From the NCBI GenBank assembly GCA_964035575.1, contig OZ037862.1, forward strand, positions 186,001 to 250,000: a stretch of 64,000 nucleotides of DNA. Reading direction: 5' to 3'. Below are positions 51,670 to 61,285 of the stretch, in pieces (the first letter of the stretch is position 1; the number at the start of each line of letters is the position of its first letter). A model generated the notes under the pieces. The model saw only the letters and a program-made list of their open reading frames with translations, ran no database searches and had not been told where the DNA came from. The position numbers and the translations under genes were made by a program. This DNA comes from Rhynchopus sp. YZ270_cl-10 (lineage: Eukaryota > Euglenozoa > Diplonemea > Diplonemida > Diplonemidae).

Positions 51670-52736
51670 CTTGTCGATATTTTTCTGTTGGGGGGAAGAT
51701 GAACATGAGTTTTGAAAGAAGGGAGGGCGGGGATGTTTTGAAAGAAGGTGTGGGTTGCTGTCTTGTCACGTGTGTACTGGAACGCTGTGGCCACAGACAC
51801 ATAGAAGCATTTGATGCAATCCTATGTCAGTAGGATAAACATGGAAGAGGGGGTGATGAAAAGCAAAGAAAGTGAGAGTCATTACGTGCAGGCATTGGAT
51901 GAAGGCACATAAATGAACAAGGAGGACAGTGGGTTGATAGTGCATGCACCTCAGAGGACGCAGGCACTGAACGAAAATAACACCATAATGCGTGAGGCAG
52001 ATAATATGTATAATATCTATCAGTTGCAGTACTTTGCGCAATTTAGTTGATTCTGACGGAATAAAAGCAAAGGAAGACAGTACTGCCGTGCCGCAATGGT
52101 GGGAAGGGAAGAAAACCAAAAATGAAGTTGAAAAGACAAATGCGTCTGCAGGTGGCAGACACAATAAAAGTGAAGTTATTAATGCAGGCACCTCCGACTG
52201 ACCCACGTACGATGCCAGCCATCCGGATGAAAGCACAAGTACCCTGCGGCCAACAACAGAAGATGTAAAAATATGGTCAACACACTGCACGTCAGTAGAT
52301 AGCGGAGTGTTCGTATCCTGCAGTGGGATTCTGCAGAATTCGCACACACATATCACATTACGGCTGCTGTTGTTGACACCACGATTGTCGTACAGCAGCG
52401 AGCTGCACGACAAGAGGAAGACAGAAAAAACTAAACATAACATTATACCAACTGATCTGTCCTTACTACTCTACTACTATGTGTTTATTCGTTCACTGCA
52501 GCCATTTAGGCTCTTTGCCTACGTGCATGATCAGCAGCTGACGCACATGACAATGGATAAGGGGGAGGATTCAGAAGGAAATAGAGTAAAGACAGATCTA
52601 TCGTTGGTTTTAAATATGTTTAGTTGCAATAACACTTCGTGTATGCAAAAAAAAAGAAGAAAGTTGAAAACATAATTTGTCAGAAATACACAATGTATAG
52701 AAAGAACACCACACATCACACAAAGAGAAGACACAC
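51670..52736. other. Duplicated spacer between protease C and repeat protein 2
   Basis: The counterpart of 46736-47498. The extra piece at 52165-52265 contains GTGAAGTTATTAATGCAGGC and CGATGCCAGCCATCCGG, related to a block at 15536. A further unmatched piece lies around 52430-52650. No gene is seen. Confidence 0.7.
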
Positions 52737-55700
52737 TCACACACTCATGTCAACAGGCTCTGTGTTGATCTTCTCAGGGTCTTCCTTCGCCGTCTGCTGC
52801 TTTGTGGGTGTGCGTGTCACAAAGTACACCGCAACAGCCACCACCAGAACAAGAAGGATGCCACCCACAACACAGATCAGAACAATGGCCCACGTGGGGA
52901 AGTCGTCATCCGACGAAGACGGTGCAGCGCGGTTCTCGAGAAGCATCTTGTACTCCTCCTCCGACAGCTCAACAGGTGCACCCTGCACCCGCATCGATCC
53001 CGTGTTCTTCGAGTCCACAGAGCCAAGGATCTGGTTCGCTGCTGACTCAAGGTTGTCTGCTGTGCCCTCAAGTGCGTAGGCCACAGTCAGCTCCTCCGCC
53101 GCTTGCACAACTGCTGCACGGTGTCCAGCGGTGTTCGTGTTGTTGCCGTTCTGCATCGTGTTCTCATTGCGGCTCACCTCCCTGAACAGGTCCCCAAGGC
53201 GCAGCGACAGAACATACAGCCACGACGGGTTCGACTTCAGATCCTTCGACATCGCCAACAGGGACTCACGCACAGGCACCAGCAGCTGACCCACCAAACC
53301 ATCTGCACCAAGGCTCTTGTCCACAGCGGTGTCAATCACAAAGGTAATGGCAAAGAACTTCCTTGTCCCGTTTGTGTTCCCAGAGGTCTTATTTGTCTCA
53401 GTCGAGTTCGAAGAGGGTGGGCTCACTCCATCCGGAAGACCTGACGAGTTTCCATTGTTGTTGTTCGAGTTTCCGGTGGTCCCGTTCGTTGTGGTCGAGT
53501 TGCTGTCCGTTTCGTTCCAGTTACCGGTCCAGTTACCAGTGCTGGAGTTGTTGCTGGTCTCGTTCCAGCTTCCGTCAGTCCAGTTACCGGTGTGGTTCCA
53601 GCTTCCGTCAGTCCAGTTGCCGGTGTTGTTCCAGTCACCGTCGGTCCAGTTGCCGGTGTAGTTCCAGTCTCCGTCAGTCCCGTTACCGGTGTAGTTCCAG
53701 CTTCCGTCAGTCCAGTTGCCGGTGTTGTTCCAGTCACCGTCGGTCCAGTTACCGGTGTAGTTCCAGCTTCCGTCGGTCCAGTTGCCGGTGTGGTTCCAGC
53801 TTCCGTCGGTCCAGTTGCCGGTGTGGTTCCAGCTTCCGTCAGTCCAGTTGCCGGTGTAGTTCCAGCTTCCGTCGGTCCAGTTGCCGGTGTGGTTCCAGTC
53901 ACCGTCAGTCCAGTTGCCGGTGTAGTTCCAGTCTCCGTCGGTCCAGTTGCCGGTGTGGTTCCAGTCACCGTCGGTCCAGTTACCAGTGTAGTTCCAGCTT
54001 CCGTCAGTCCAGTTACCGGTGTAGTTCCAGCTTCCGTCAGTCCAGTTACCGGTGTAGTTCCAGTCTCCGTCGGTCCAGTTCCCTGTGGTGTTGTTGTACT
54101 CCTCCTCCGACAGCTCAACAGGTGCACCCTGCACCCGCATCGATCCCGTGTTCTTCGAGTCCACAGAGCCAAGGATCTGGTTCGCTGCTGACTCAAGGTT
54201 GTCTGCTGTGCCCTCAAGTGCGTAGGCCACAGTCAGCTCCTCCGCCGCTTGCACAACTGCTGCACGGTGTCCAGTGGTGTTCGTGTTGCCCTTCTGCATC
54301 GTGTTCTCATTGCGGCTCACCTCCCTGAACAGATCTCCAAGGCGCAGCGACAGAACATACAGCCACGACGGGTTCGACTTCAGATCCTTCGACATCGCCA
54401 ACAGGGACTCACGCACAGGCACCAGCAGCTGACCCACCAAACCATCTGCACCAAGGCTCTTGTCCACAGCGGTGTCAATCACAAAGGTAATGGCAAAGAA
54501 CTTCCTTGTCGTGCTCGTGTTCTCGTTCCAGCTTCCGTCGGTCCAGTTACCGGTGTAGTTCCAGTCACCGTCAGTCCAGTTGCCGGTGTGGTTCCAGTCT
54601 CCGTCGGTCCAGTTACCGGTGTAGTTCCAGTCTCCGTCAGTCCAGTTACCGGTGTAGTTCCAGTCTCCGTCAGTCCAATTGCCGGTGTAGTTCCAGTCTC
54701 CGTCAGTCCAGTTGCCGGTGTAGTTCCAGTCTCCGTCAGTCCAGTTGCCGGTGTGGTTCCAGTCTCCGTCAGTCCAGTTGCCGGTGTAGTTCCAGTCTCC
54801 GTCGGTCCAGTTGCCGGTGTAGTTCCAGTCTCCGTCAGTCCCGTTACCGGTGTAGTTCCAGCTTCCGTCAGTCCAGTTACCGGTGTAGTTCCAGCTTCCG
54901 TCAGTCCAGTTGCCGGTGTAGTTCCAGCTTCCGTCGGTCCAGTTGCCGGTGTGGTTCCAGTCACCGTCAGTCCAGTTGCCGGTGTAGTTCCAGTCTCCGT
55001 CGGTCCAGTTACCGGTGTAGTTCCAGTCTCCGTCAGTCCAGTTGCCGGTGTAGTTCCAGTCTCCGTCAGTCCAGTTGCCGGTGTAGTTCCAGTCTCCGTC
55101 AGTCCAGTTGCCGGTGTAGTTCCAGTCTCCGTCAGTCCAGTTGCCGGTGTAGTTCCAGTCTCCGTCAGTCCAGTTGCCGGTGTGGTTCCAGTCTCCGTCG
55201 GTCCAGTTGCCGGTGTAGTTCCAGTCTCCGTCGGTCCAGTTACCGGTGTAGTTCCAGTCTCCGTCGGTCCAGTTGCCGGTGTAGTTCCAGTCTCCGTCAG
55301 TCCAGTTGCCGGTGTAGTTCCAGTCTCCGTCAGTCCAGTTGCCGGTGTGGTTCCAGTCTCCGTCGGTCCAGTTACCGGTGTAGTTCCAGTCTCCGTCGGT
55401 CCAGTTACCGGTCTGGTTCCAGTCTCCGTCGGTCCAGTTGCCGGTGTAGTTCCAGTCTCCGTCAGTCCAGTTGCCGGTGTAGTTCCAGTCTCCGTCGGTC
55501 CAGTTACCGGTGTAGTTCCAGTCTCCGTCGGTCCAGTTACCGGTCTGGTTCCAGTCTCCGTCGGTCCAGTTACCGGTGTAGTTCCAGTCTCCGTCAGTCC
55601 AGTTGCCGGTGTAGTTCCAGTCTCCGTCGGTCCAGTTACCGGTGTAGTTCCAGTCTCCGTCGGTCCAGTTACCGGTCTGGTTCCAGTCTCCGTCAGTGCT

Positions 55701-55760
55701 GTTGTCTGAACCTTGGACAAAAACCACACATAGTGTTAAGAGAGCCATGGTGGCACGCAT
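52737..55760 (-). CDS. Surface protein of N-glycan sequon repeats, copy 2, with duplicated inner domain (1,007 aa)
   Basis: The start encodes [17 protein letters not shown], matching copy 1; a longer frame upstream runs through a poly-G tract and is rejected. The order is signal peptide, ~35 units of NWTDG(D/S)WN(Y/H/Q)TG, then a first copy of the ~140-residue folded domain ([19 protein letters not shown] to VELSEEEY). About 16 more repeat units follow, then an Asn/Ser/Thr linker, a second copy of the folded domain, the membrane segment ([20 protein letters not shown]) and a short tail. The inner domain copy joins straight into the repeat array after EEEY, so a repeat-domain block was duplicated inside the gene. 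The two domain copies are nearly identical, which dates this as recent. Two units have NGT for NWT, keeping the sequon. Confidence 0.93.
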   Translation of the reverse strand: MRATMALLTLCVVFVQGSDNSTDGDWNQTGNWTDGDWNYTGNWTDGDWNYTGNWTDGDWNYTGNWTDGDWNQTGNWTDGDWNYTGNWTDGDWNYTGNWTDGDWNYTGNWTDGDWNQTGNWTDGDWNYTGNWTDGDWNHTGNWTDGDWNYTGNWTDGDWNYTGNWTDGDWNYTGNWTDGDWNYTGNWTDGDWNHTGNWTDGDWNYTGNWTDGDWNYTGNWTDGDWNYTGNWTDGDWNYTGNWTDGDWNYTGNWTDGDWNYTGNWTDGDWNHTGNWTDGSWNYTGNWTDGSWNYTGNWTDGSWNYTGNGTDGDWNYTGNWTDGDWNYTGNWTDGDWNHTGNWTDGDWNYTGNWTDGDWNYTGNWTDGDWNYTGNWTDGDWNYTGNWTDGDWNHTGNWTDGDWNYTGNWTDGSWNENTSTTRKFFAITFVIDTAVDKSLGADGLVGQLLVPVRESLLAMSKDLKSNPSWLYVLSLRLGDLFREVSRNENTMQKGNTNTTGHRAAVVQAAEELTVAYALEGTADNLESAANQILGSVDSKNTGSMRVQGAPVELSEEEYNNTTGNWTDGDWNYTGNWTDGSWNYTGNWTDGSWNYTGNWTDGDWNHTGNWTDGDWNYTGNWTDGDWNHTGNWTDGSWNYTGNWTDGSWNHTGNWTDGSWNHTGNWTDGSWNYTGNWTDGDWNNTGNWTDGSWNYTGNGTDGDWNYTGNWTDGDWNNTGNWTDGSWNHTGNWTDGSWNETSNNSSTGNWTGNWNETDSNSTTTNGTTGNSNNNNGNSSGLPDGVSPPSSNSTETNKTSGNTNGTRKFFAITFVIDTAVDKSLGADGLVGQLLVPVRESLLAMSKDLKSNPSWLYVLSLRLGDLFREVSRNENTMQNGNNTNTAGHRAAVVQAAEELTVAYALEGTADNLESAANQILGSVDSKNTGSMRVQGAPVELSEEEYKMLLENRAAPSSSDDDFPTWAIVLICVVGGILLVLVVAVAVYFVTRTPTKQQTAKEDPEKINTEPVDMSV

Positions 55761-55839
55761 TGTATGCACCACAAGAAAGTGTATGATCTGTACGGGGTAG
55801 TGTTGCAGTTGACAACAATGACACAAGAAGACGGTGGGT

Positions 55840-55874
<35 letters not shown>

Positions 55875-55875
<1 letters not shown>

Positions 55876-56670
55876 AGGGGGTCCGACTCCCTAGTAAAAT
55901 TTTGTCCGGTTTTCGTTTTTTTCAACATTCGGCCATTTCCCGGGCACCTCCGGGTGAATCCTGCCCCCAAAATAGGGTTTCTGGGCCCTGTGGGGCTAAA
56001 TTCACCCTCTAGGTACCCCAAAATATGAAAAAAATTGAAAAAAATGGTGAAAAATCGGGTTTTTGGCCTTTTGGGCACTATGTCCAGTTTTGACTAAATT
56101 TCCAAAAAAAAATCAAAAAAAGCCCCAAAAATAGACGAAAAAAGGAGTCTCTGGCCACAATTTCGGCCCAAAAATGTGTTTTGAGTCCATTGCAAACGGT
56201 TTTTCGCCTTTTCGCCACTTTTTTTGATGATTTTTTGGTGTTTTTAGGTGCAAAAACAACCCCAGAACAACCCCAGAACAACCCCAGAACACTTTTTCAC
56301 CACATTCTGGACCAATTTCTAGCCGAACTTTTTGCTGAAAACCGCCAAAAAACCACCCCTGTAAGTCAGATTATACCGAATGTTGCTCCAATTCCCACAA
56401 TAACACCCAAATCTACGTCAGAAAATCGGAGAAAAAAAACACACTTTTTTCAAAAGGTCGTCAGGCAGGGTTCCACCCCAGAACAACCCCAGAACACTTT
56501 TTCACCACATTCTGGACCAATATCTGGCCGAACTTTTTGCTGAAAACCGCCGAAAAACCACCCCTGTAAGTCAGATTATACCGAATGGTGCTCCAATTCC
56601 CACAATAACACCCAAATCTACGGCAGAAAATCGGGGGAAAAAAACACACTTTTGGAGTCGGACCCCCTAA
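55875..56670. mobile_element. ~796 bp inverted-repeat insertion between two G-runs
   Basis: TAGGGGGTCCGACTCC (55875-55890) is repeated inverted as GGAGTCGGACCCCCTA (56654-56669), and G-runs of 32 and 21 bases lie outside. In the matching place upstream of repeat protein 1 (49805-49828) there is only GTGGAGGGGGGACATTTATT, so the duplicated locus gives a before/after comparison. Inside is a direct duplication of ~190 bp (from about 56266 and 56474, sharing CCCAGAACACTTTTTCACCA and TAAGTCAGATTATACCGAAT). There is no coding capacity. A non-autonomous element targeting or expanding a G-tract is the simplest reading. Confidence 0.75.
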
Positions 56671-57267
56671 GGGGGGGGGGGGGGGGGGGGGCGTTTATTC
56701 TTGCAGGACTACAAAACCGCAAACGACGTTGACAACGTACAGGACACTCTCGGATACCGCATGAGCGACCTCAAAGCAAACAGAAAAAAAGGCAACACTC
56801 ATCCTGCATACACAGGCATCATCTGTATGCAGGATTATCAGCCTCTTTTGGGAACCTCAGCTCCAAGCGCGCAAAGCCCAGCAGAGTGAGGACTAATCTG
56901 GTGCGACCTGTGCACCCCACACGTCAAATTATTCCCGTTGAGGGGTGCAAACTTACGGAGCGCAAGGTTATAGAACTGAAAAAGAATAGGCGGGTGTCGG
57001 GTTTCGATTTAGTGAGAGTGTAAATGGGGAAAGGGGAGATGCTGTAGGTGATGAATGGGCCTGGAAAAGGCACACACCACACCACACTCATTAAGAGGAA
57101 AAATGAACTTAAAAAACCTTACCCTCCCCTCCCAGCTTCGTTAGAAGGCTGGACTCTAAGGGAGACAGGGCAACACTGCACACACACATTTGGGCGAGGC
57201 TATTTAGTACCCCCCATTTTTTTTCTCCGTTTTCCTTCTGCTCCACCTTTAAACAAAAACAAAGAAA

Positions 57268-57330
57268 AGTTTATAAGATGATCCTAAGCCTCTCGTGCTT
57301 AGTCACCTTATCATATTCGTTATCGCACAG
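57268..57330 (+). repeat. H1 hairpin repeat with TTCGTTATCGCACAGC tail
   Basis: AGTTTATAAGATGATCCTAA, GCCTCTCGTGCTTAGTCACC and TTATCATATTCGTTATCGCA form the best consensus member: outer ATAAGATGA/TCACCTTAT and inner CTAAGC/GCTTAG stems. The tail matches the left arm of 27167-27224 but lacks its mirrored half. Confidence 0.75.
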
Positions 57331-57480
57331 CTTCAGCTGCGCTGGCTTCTACAAGTTTGTTGTCAGGGATGATGTCATTTCCCCAGCCGGAGTTCGTAAT
57401 TTTGGCACGTACGATGACGTGTTCGAGCAAAAACAAAAGTGACGCTACTAATGCAGGCAAACAAAATGAGAGCCCGAACG

Positions 57481-58737
57481 CTATGCAAAGACACTAACGA
57501 GCCCTCCAGTAACCACCCCCCACACTGCCCCTTTGCGTGCCACAGCAATGCGATACATCACCGCATCATCCGCCTTTGAAGACCCCACACTGACGGAGGC
57601 CTTTCGGACAAATTCCCCCGACTTAAACGCAAACACATTAATCTTCCCTTCCTCCGCACTGGGACAGAGCAGCAGAGAACCACAGCTGGATACTGTTGGA
57701 AGACCTGCACCTTGAACACATGGTGACATCCCGGTCACTATATTATCCTTCAGCTGCAGCACTATTACATACAGGTTCGTTACGTGGAGAACGCACGTCT
57801 CCAACGCGATGATGTACTCCTCGGATGGCGCGACCCCAGCAACACGCTGCCTGGATGTGATCCGTTGCCGCATGAACGCGGTCTCTCTGTCCCACACATA
57901 ATAGGTCTGTCCACCTACCGCATATACTGTTGTCGCATCCACGGAGAGCTCTATGTACTGCAACGGCATCTCCGAGGTGATCACTGTAGGACTGCACACC
58001 CCCTTCTGCGTGCTCAGCTCCAACCCAGAAGGGTCCAGAAACGCAACCACATTCTCATCAGTCTCCCGCATCGAAAACTGAAGCGACCGAATTCCAAGCA
58101 TCACACTCATCGTTTGACACAAAATTGGAGCCTCATTTGGAACCCCCCAATAATATAGTTCAACACATCCGGAGACAGTCTGCGGAAAGGGTTCTCTGAG
58201 GCATGCAAAATGGTTGGGGGTACATAGAATGCCTAACCCAACGTAGGTTGTGGTGGAGGGTACGGTGTGCCAGATTTCACCGGTTTCGGCAGACCAGAGG
58301 ACTGCGGCGGGTCCGGTGCTGTGTTGTGTGAAGATGAAGTCTTCGGAAGGAGAGAGAGTAAAACTGTCGATATGTCGGCAACTGGTGGTGAAAGAGAGTT
58401 GGCCGTCCACGAAGCGTTGCCATGCGAGGTCATATGCAACGAAGATGTCGGTTGAGGAAGAGGCCAGGACAAAGCGTGGTTGGGTCTGCGCCAGCTCCAC
58501 TGTATAGAGCAATGACGTAGGCACGCCTGCCACGGAGACAGCGATGTACTGCACGTCGCTGACGTCCGAAAGTGGCGTGTCGTCGTCGCACAGCACAACA
58601 CCCTCGCAGCTCATCCCCACACGGTCCACACAGAGGTTGCACAGCTCCGCAATCTTGCTTCGCAACCCCCCCACTGAAGCGCCAGGGTCTATCACATCCG
58701 TATGCTGTACACCACAGAGCTCAAAGGTGAAGTCCAT
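57481..58737 (-). CDS. Ubiquitin-like N-terminus + beta-propeller-like protein (418 aa)
   Basis: The ATG chosen gives MDFTFELCGVQHTDVIDPG; residues 1-75 read as a ubiquitin-like domain (strand, turn, VGGLRSKIAELCN helix, then VVLCDDDTPLSDV and YIAVSV). The remainder has repeated strand patterns typical of WD40/YVTN propellers, such as FVLASSSTDIFVAYDLAW, SEDFIFTQHSTG, VVWSAETGEIW-like and TVYAVGGQTYYVWDRE. Strict GH...WD signatures are weak. A role as a scaffold in the ubiquitin system is possible but not shown. The frame is intact and without introns. A pyrimidine-rich CCAAG site lies just upstream of the start. Confidence 0.75.
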   Translation of the reverse strand: MDFTFELCGVQHTDVIDPGASVGGLRSKIAELCNLCVDRVGMSCEGVVLCDDDTPLSDVSDVQYIAVSVAGVPTSLLYTVELAQTQPRFVLASSSTDIFVAYDLAWQRFVDGQLSFTTSCRHIDSFTLSPSEDFIFTQHSTGPAAVLWSAETGEIWHTVPSTTTYVGLGILCTPNHFACLREPFPQTVSGCVELYYWGVPNEAPILCQTMSVMLGIRSLQFSMRETDENVVAFLDPSGLELSTQKGVCSPTVITSEMPLQYIELSVDATTVYAVGGQTYYVWDRETAFMRQRITSRQRVAGVAPSEEYIIALETCVLHVTNLYVIVLQLKDNIVTGMSPCVQGAGLPTVSSCGSLLLCPSAEEGKINVFAFKSGEFVRKASVSVGSSKADDAVMYRIAVARKGAVWGVVTGGLVSVFA

Positions 58738-58940
58738 TGTGTTGTGTTGTGGGGTAAACCTTGGAAAATCAAAATGCAGATTATTACGGTGGTGTCTGGT
58801 GCTTTTTTGTAGGCGAAATGTGGAGGAGGATTGCCTAAGGGAAGGGTAAAAATCCAGAGTGTTTTTTGTTATCAAAATTTAATGAAGATGAATGCAGTCA
58901 CTTAAACGCAAGGCAAAAAAAAGCAGATACTTTTTTGTGT

Positions 58941-59594
58941 TCATTCCTGAACGGTAATAATAAACCCACAGACAGCTTTGAGGAGAGCCGAACCAAGTCG
59001 GATGACGTCTGCACCACCACGTCGTTGGCAGCGGACGAGATCTAACGCTTCTTCACGATGTTGTCGTCGTGCGATGGTTGCACTGAGGGTGTGGTGACCA
59101 CGTTCTGCCGCACATTGTGCACAACTCTTTCCTGACACATCACGTGAACGCGCAGACGCACCCATCGCCAACAGCCCCTCCACTCTCGCAACCAGCCCCT
59201 TCTGTGACGCTGCCACAATAACCTCCGAGGCAACGGGGTCTGCACCATTGCGTTGCAACATCTCCGTTATCTCAGGGCTGTCAAGCGCGAGCACCAAGGG
59301 GTGCACATCCCCAAACTGCTTCCAGCTGCACCCAGCGCCAAGCAACAGACGCACCATTTCAACGTCTCCGGCACGCACTGCGTTCGTCAGCGGGCGGTCC
59401 CCTTCATACGATGTGTTCAAATAGGTGAACATCTCCTTGTGGTCCACGGCAGTCATCGCTATCGACAGCAACATCGCTTCGGCATCAGCAAGACGACGCA
59501 TTTGAACACACTCCCCTAAAGCAAGCGCCTTTCCTTCTAACTCTGCAATCCGGTCCAAATCCTGCTCCTCTTTTCGCTTCCGGAATGTGTACAT
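58941..59594 (-). CDS. Ankyrin-repeat protein (217 aa)
   Basis: The start MYTFRKRKEEQDLDRIAEL lies 14 nt after a TTTTTTTTCAG site, which argues against the longer frame. Residues ~25-50 form a short charged helix. Ankyrin-type repeats follow: GDRPLTNAVRAGDVEMVRLLLGAG (written here as two overlapping motifs, GDRPLTNAVRAG and DVEMVRLLLGAG), HPLVLALDSPEITEMLQRNGAD, EVIVAASQKGLVARVEGLLAMGA and SGKSCAQCAAERGH. About four repeats are visible. It is a protein-protein interaction module, probably cytosolic. Partners are unknown. Confidence 0.85.
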   Translation of the reverse strand: MYTFRKRKEEQDLDRIAELEGKALALGECVQMRRLADAEAMLLSIAMTAVDHKEMFTYLNTSYEGDRPLTNAVRAGDVEMVRLLLGAGCSWKQFGDVHPLVLALDSPEITEMLQRNGADPVASEVIVAASQKGLVARVEGLLAMGASARSRDVSGKSCAQCAAERGHHTLSATIARRQHREEALDLVRCQRRGGADVIRLGSALLKAVCGFIITVQE

Positions 59595-59625
59595 TTTTTT
59601 GTGTAAATCTGAAAAAAAACATCGA
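59595..59625 (-). promoter_or_regulatory. Strong polypyrimidine-AG site before the ankyrin gene
   Basis: On the minus strand TTTTTTTTCAG (AG at 59609-59610) is followed by ATTTACACAAAAAA and the ATG. It could be a trans-splicing acceptor or the 3' end of a 5'UTR intron; either would fix the short 5'UTR. Confidence 0.45.
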
Positions 59626-59734
59626 TAAAAAATCAAGATTCTCTTGAAACATGCAAAATCAATCCCTTTTTTTTTTTGGTTAATGCTGGACGATGCAATG
59701 GAATAATCTTAGAAATTCTGAAAATCGTATCCTT

Positions 59735-61285
59735 TTAAACATTCCCAGAGTCGACATAGGGCGGTGACCCTACACCCTTTGGGGGTTTGGTGTGCTTGCG
59801 GTTAGTGGCCAGGAGGTAGTCCTCCCATGCATATTCTATGTAGTCAGGGTCGTACCAGGCACCTCTGCAGGAGACGTTGTGGTGGTGGCCCAGCGCGGTG
59901 TGCAGGGTGTTGAGCAGGAGGGTGCGTGGGATGGTCACGTCACAACGTTTGGAGCACCCTTTCTCGTGTAGAGAGAGCGGCATGTACCGTACGGCGGCAC
60001 GTTTTGCCATGCCAAAGTAGTTTGAATTGTATGGGTATTCACCCCAGACTTCGACCAGAACGGAGCCTTTTGGCATAAAGGAACACCATGTGAGGCCGTT
60101 GCCGTGGGTTCCGATCATGACCCCAGCGTCAGATGCTAGTCGTATCTGCTCGACAAAGGTGAGGTCCTCCATATGGGCGACAGAGGTGTGGTGCTCGGGA
60201 AAGGCTTCGCTAAGCGCGGCTTTCAACTCATTGACATTCCGAATGTGAAAGTTTTGCTTGCGTTCGACAAAGAGAATCGTTGCTGCGGCGCAGGAGGCTG
60301 GGGGTGCTGCGATGTGGAGTGCTGCCAGCACCTTCTGTACTAGAAGCTTTGTATGAAATGGGGTGACATCGAACAAAGGGACGTGCCCGACCACACCGGT
60401 TTCAAAGCAGGACCCGCTGTAGTCGCGGAGAGTCGCGACATTCGCAGGGTTGTCGGTCACTGCAGACCAAAGCACCCATTGGTTGCTGTTCTTATGAACC
60501 GAGTCGTAAGACTTCTCTGTCATCCAATCCTGATGCGAGCCCATACGATGCGGTGCCCAGTCAGACTTCAGCACTGCAATCTTCGGCGACGGATATTTCT
60601 TCGCCAACCCTGTCTCATACAGCACAGCCTTGACCCCCAGCACACATGCCCACAAATGATACCCATACGTATCCCAACACAACACTATCACCAGCACATT
60701 TGCTTCAGGGGCGCTATATGTCGCACCACGCACCCCCTGCATCGGCATCCTCCTATACCCCGCTTCATTACAGATAACCGGTTTCACCTTTTCTTGATGT
60801 GCTTTGTGTACTGTAACACGAAGTGGATGGGAAGACCCTTTTGTGCTAATGAAGGGGGTATAGTGTTTTCCGTTGCCGGCGGTACGGTGTTTGTCAGTTG
60901 AAATACACATGCCTCCTTGGAAGGATTGCGAACAGCGTAGACTGCGTGCACGACGCGGCAACGGCCATACTGCGCCCTTCCGCGCCATCTCCTCCTCAGC
61001 TACCCTTTCAAACTCCTCGTTTGTCATATCGCGGTACCCCACACTCCGCTGGCCATAGTCCTCTTTTGACACAACGAATGTATTGGAACTCCGGAATTCT
61101 TCCTCTAAGAGGGTTTGTATAGGTGAGGGTGTATCGTTAGGTAAAGGTGTGGGCGAAGGTTGGGGTAGTGATGGGGGCGGTGTCATCAGGATACCCTCAT
61201 GAGGAACACTAAAAAGCTCGTGATGAGTGATGACAGCAAGAACAGCGGCGATCACAGTAACGACAATGGTTCGGGTGCATGGCAT
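59735..61285 (-). CDS. GT61-family glycosyltransferase, type II membrane protein (516 aa)
   Basis: The chosen start MPCTRTIVVTVIAAVLAVIT places a membrane anchor at residues ~6-22 with a short cytosolic tail, then a Pro/Thr-rich stem (PPSLPQPSPTPLPNDTPSP) and a lumenal catalytic domain. Family marks are ERKQNFHIRNVNELKAAL, the loop THGNGLTWCSFMPKGS near 390 followed by VLVEVWGEYPYNSNYFG, and a late YxxLAxNRKH. These are typical of GT61/DUF563 enzymes (xylosyltransferases, EOGT and POMGNT2 relatives), which act in the ER or Golgi. The exact donor sugar cannot be told. The frame is intact. A lumenal glycosyltransferase near sequon-array surface proteins is suggestive but not evidence of linkage. 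Confidence 0.9.
   Translation of the reverse strand: MPCTRTIVVTVIAAVLAVITHHELFSVPHEGILMTPPPSLPQPSPTPLPNDTPSPIQTLLEEEFRSSNTFVVSKEDYGQRSVGYRDMTNEEFERVAEEEMARKGAVWPLPRRARSLRCSQSFQGGMCISTDKHRTAGNGKHYTPFISTKGSSHPLRVTVHKAHQEKVKPVICNEAGYRRMPMQGVRGATYSAPEANVLVIVLCWDTYGYHLWACVLGVKAVLYETGLAKKYPSPKIAVLKSDWAPHRMGSHQDWMTEKSYDSVHKNSNQWVLWSAVTDNPANVATLRDYSGSCFETGVVGHVPLFDVTPFHTKLLVQKVLAALHIAAPPASCAAATILFVERKQNFHIRNVNELKAALSEAFPEHHTSVAHMEDLTFVEQIRLASDAGVMIGTHGNGLTWCSFMPKGSVLVEVWGEYPYNSNYFGMAKRAAVRYMPLSLHEKGCSKRCDVTIPRTLLLNTLHTALGHHHNVSCRGAWYDPDYIEYAWEDYLLATNRKHTKPPKGVGSPPYVDSGNV

Larger units (their letters stand above)
55761..57480. other. Spacer upstream of repeat protein 2, with insertion
   Basis: It contains the poly-G-flanked inverted-repeat insertion (55875-56670). 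Downstream of that, a block TGCAGGATTATCAGCCTCTT with GGGAACCTCAGCT (56826-56862) is shared with 49850-49882 upstream of repeat protein 1, and a palindromic piece CTGCATACAGGCATCATC/TGTATGCAG lies near 56804-56830. An H1 copy is at 57268-57330. No gene is seen. Confidence 0.65.

Noticed and set aside
53363-55786. Plus- and minus-strand companion frames over repeat protein 2
   Set aside because: Repeat shadows, as for copy 1.
55761-56078. 106-codon N-terminal extension of repeat protein 2 with a poly-proline run
   Set aside because: It is read through the G-run and the inserted element and is absent in copy 1. The conserved signal peptide marks the real start.
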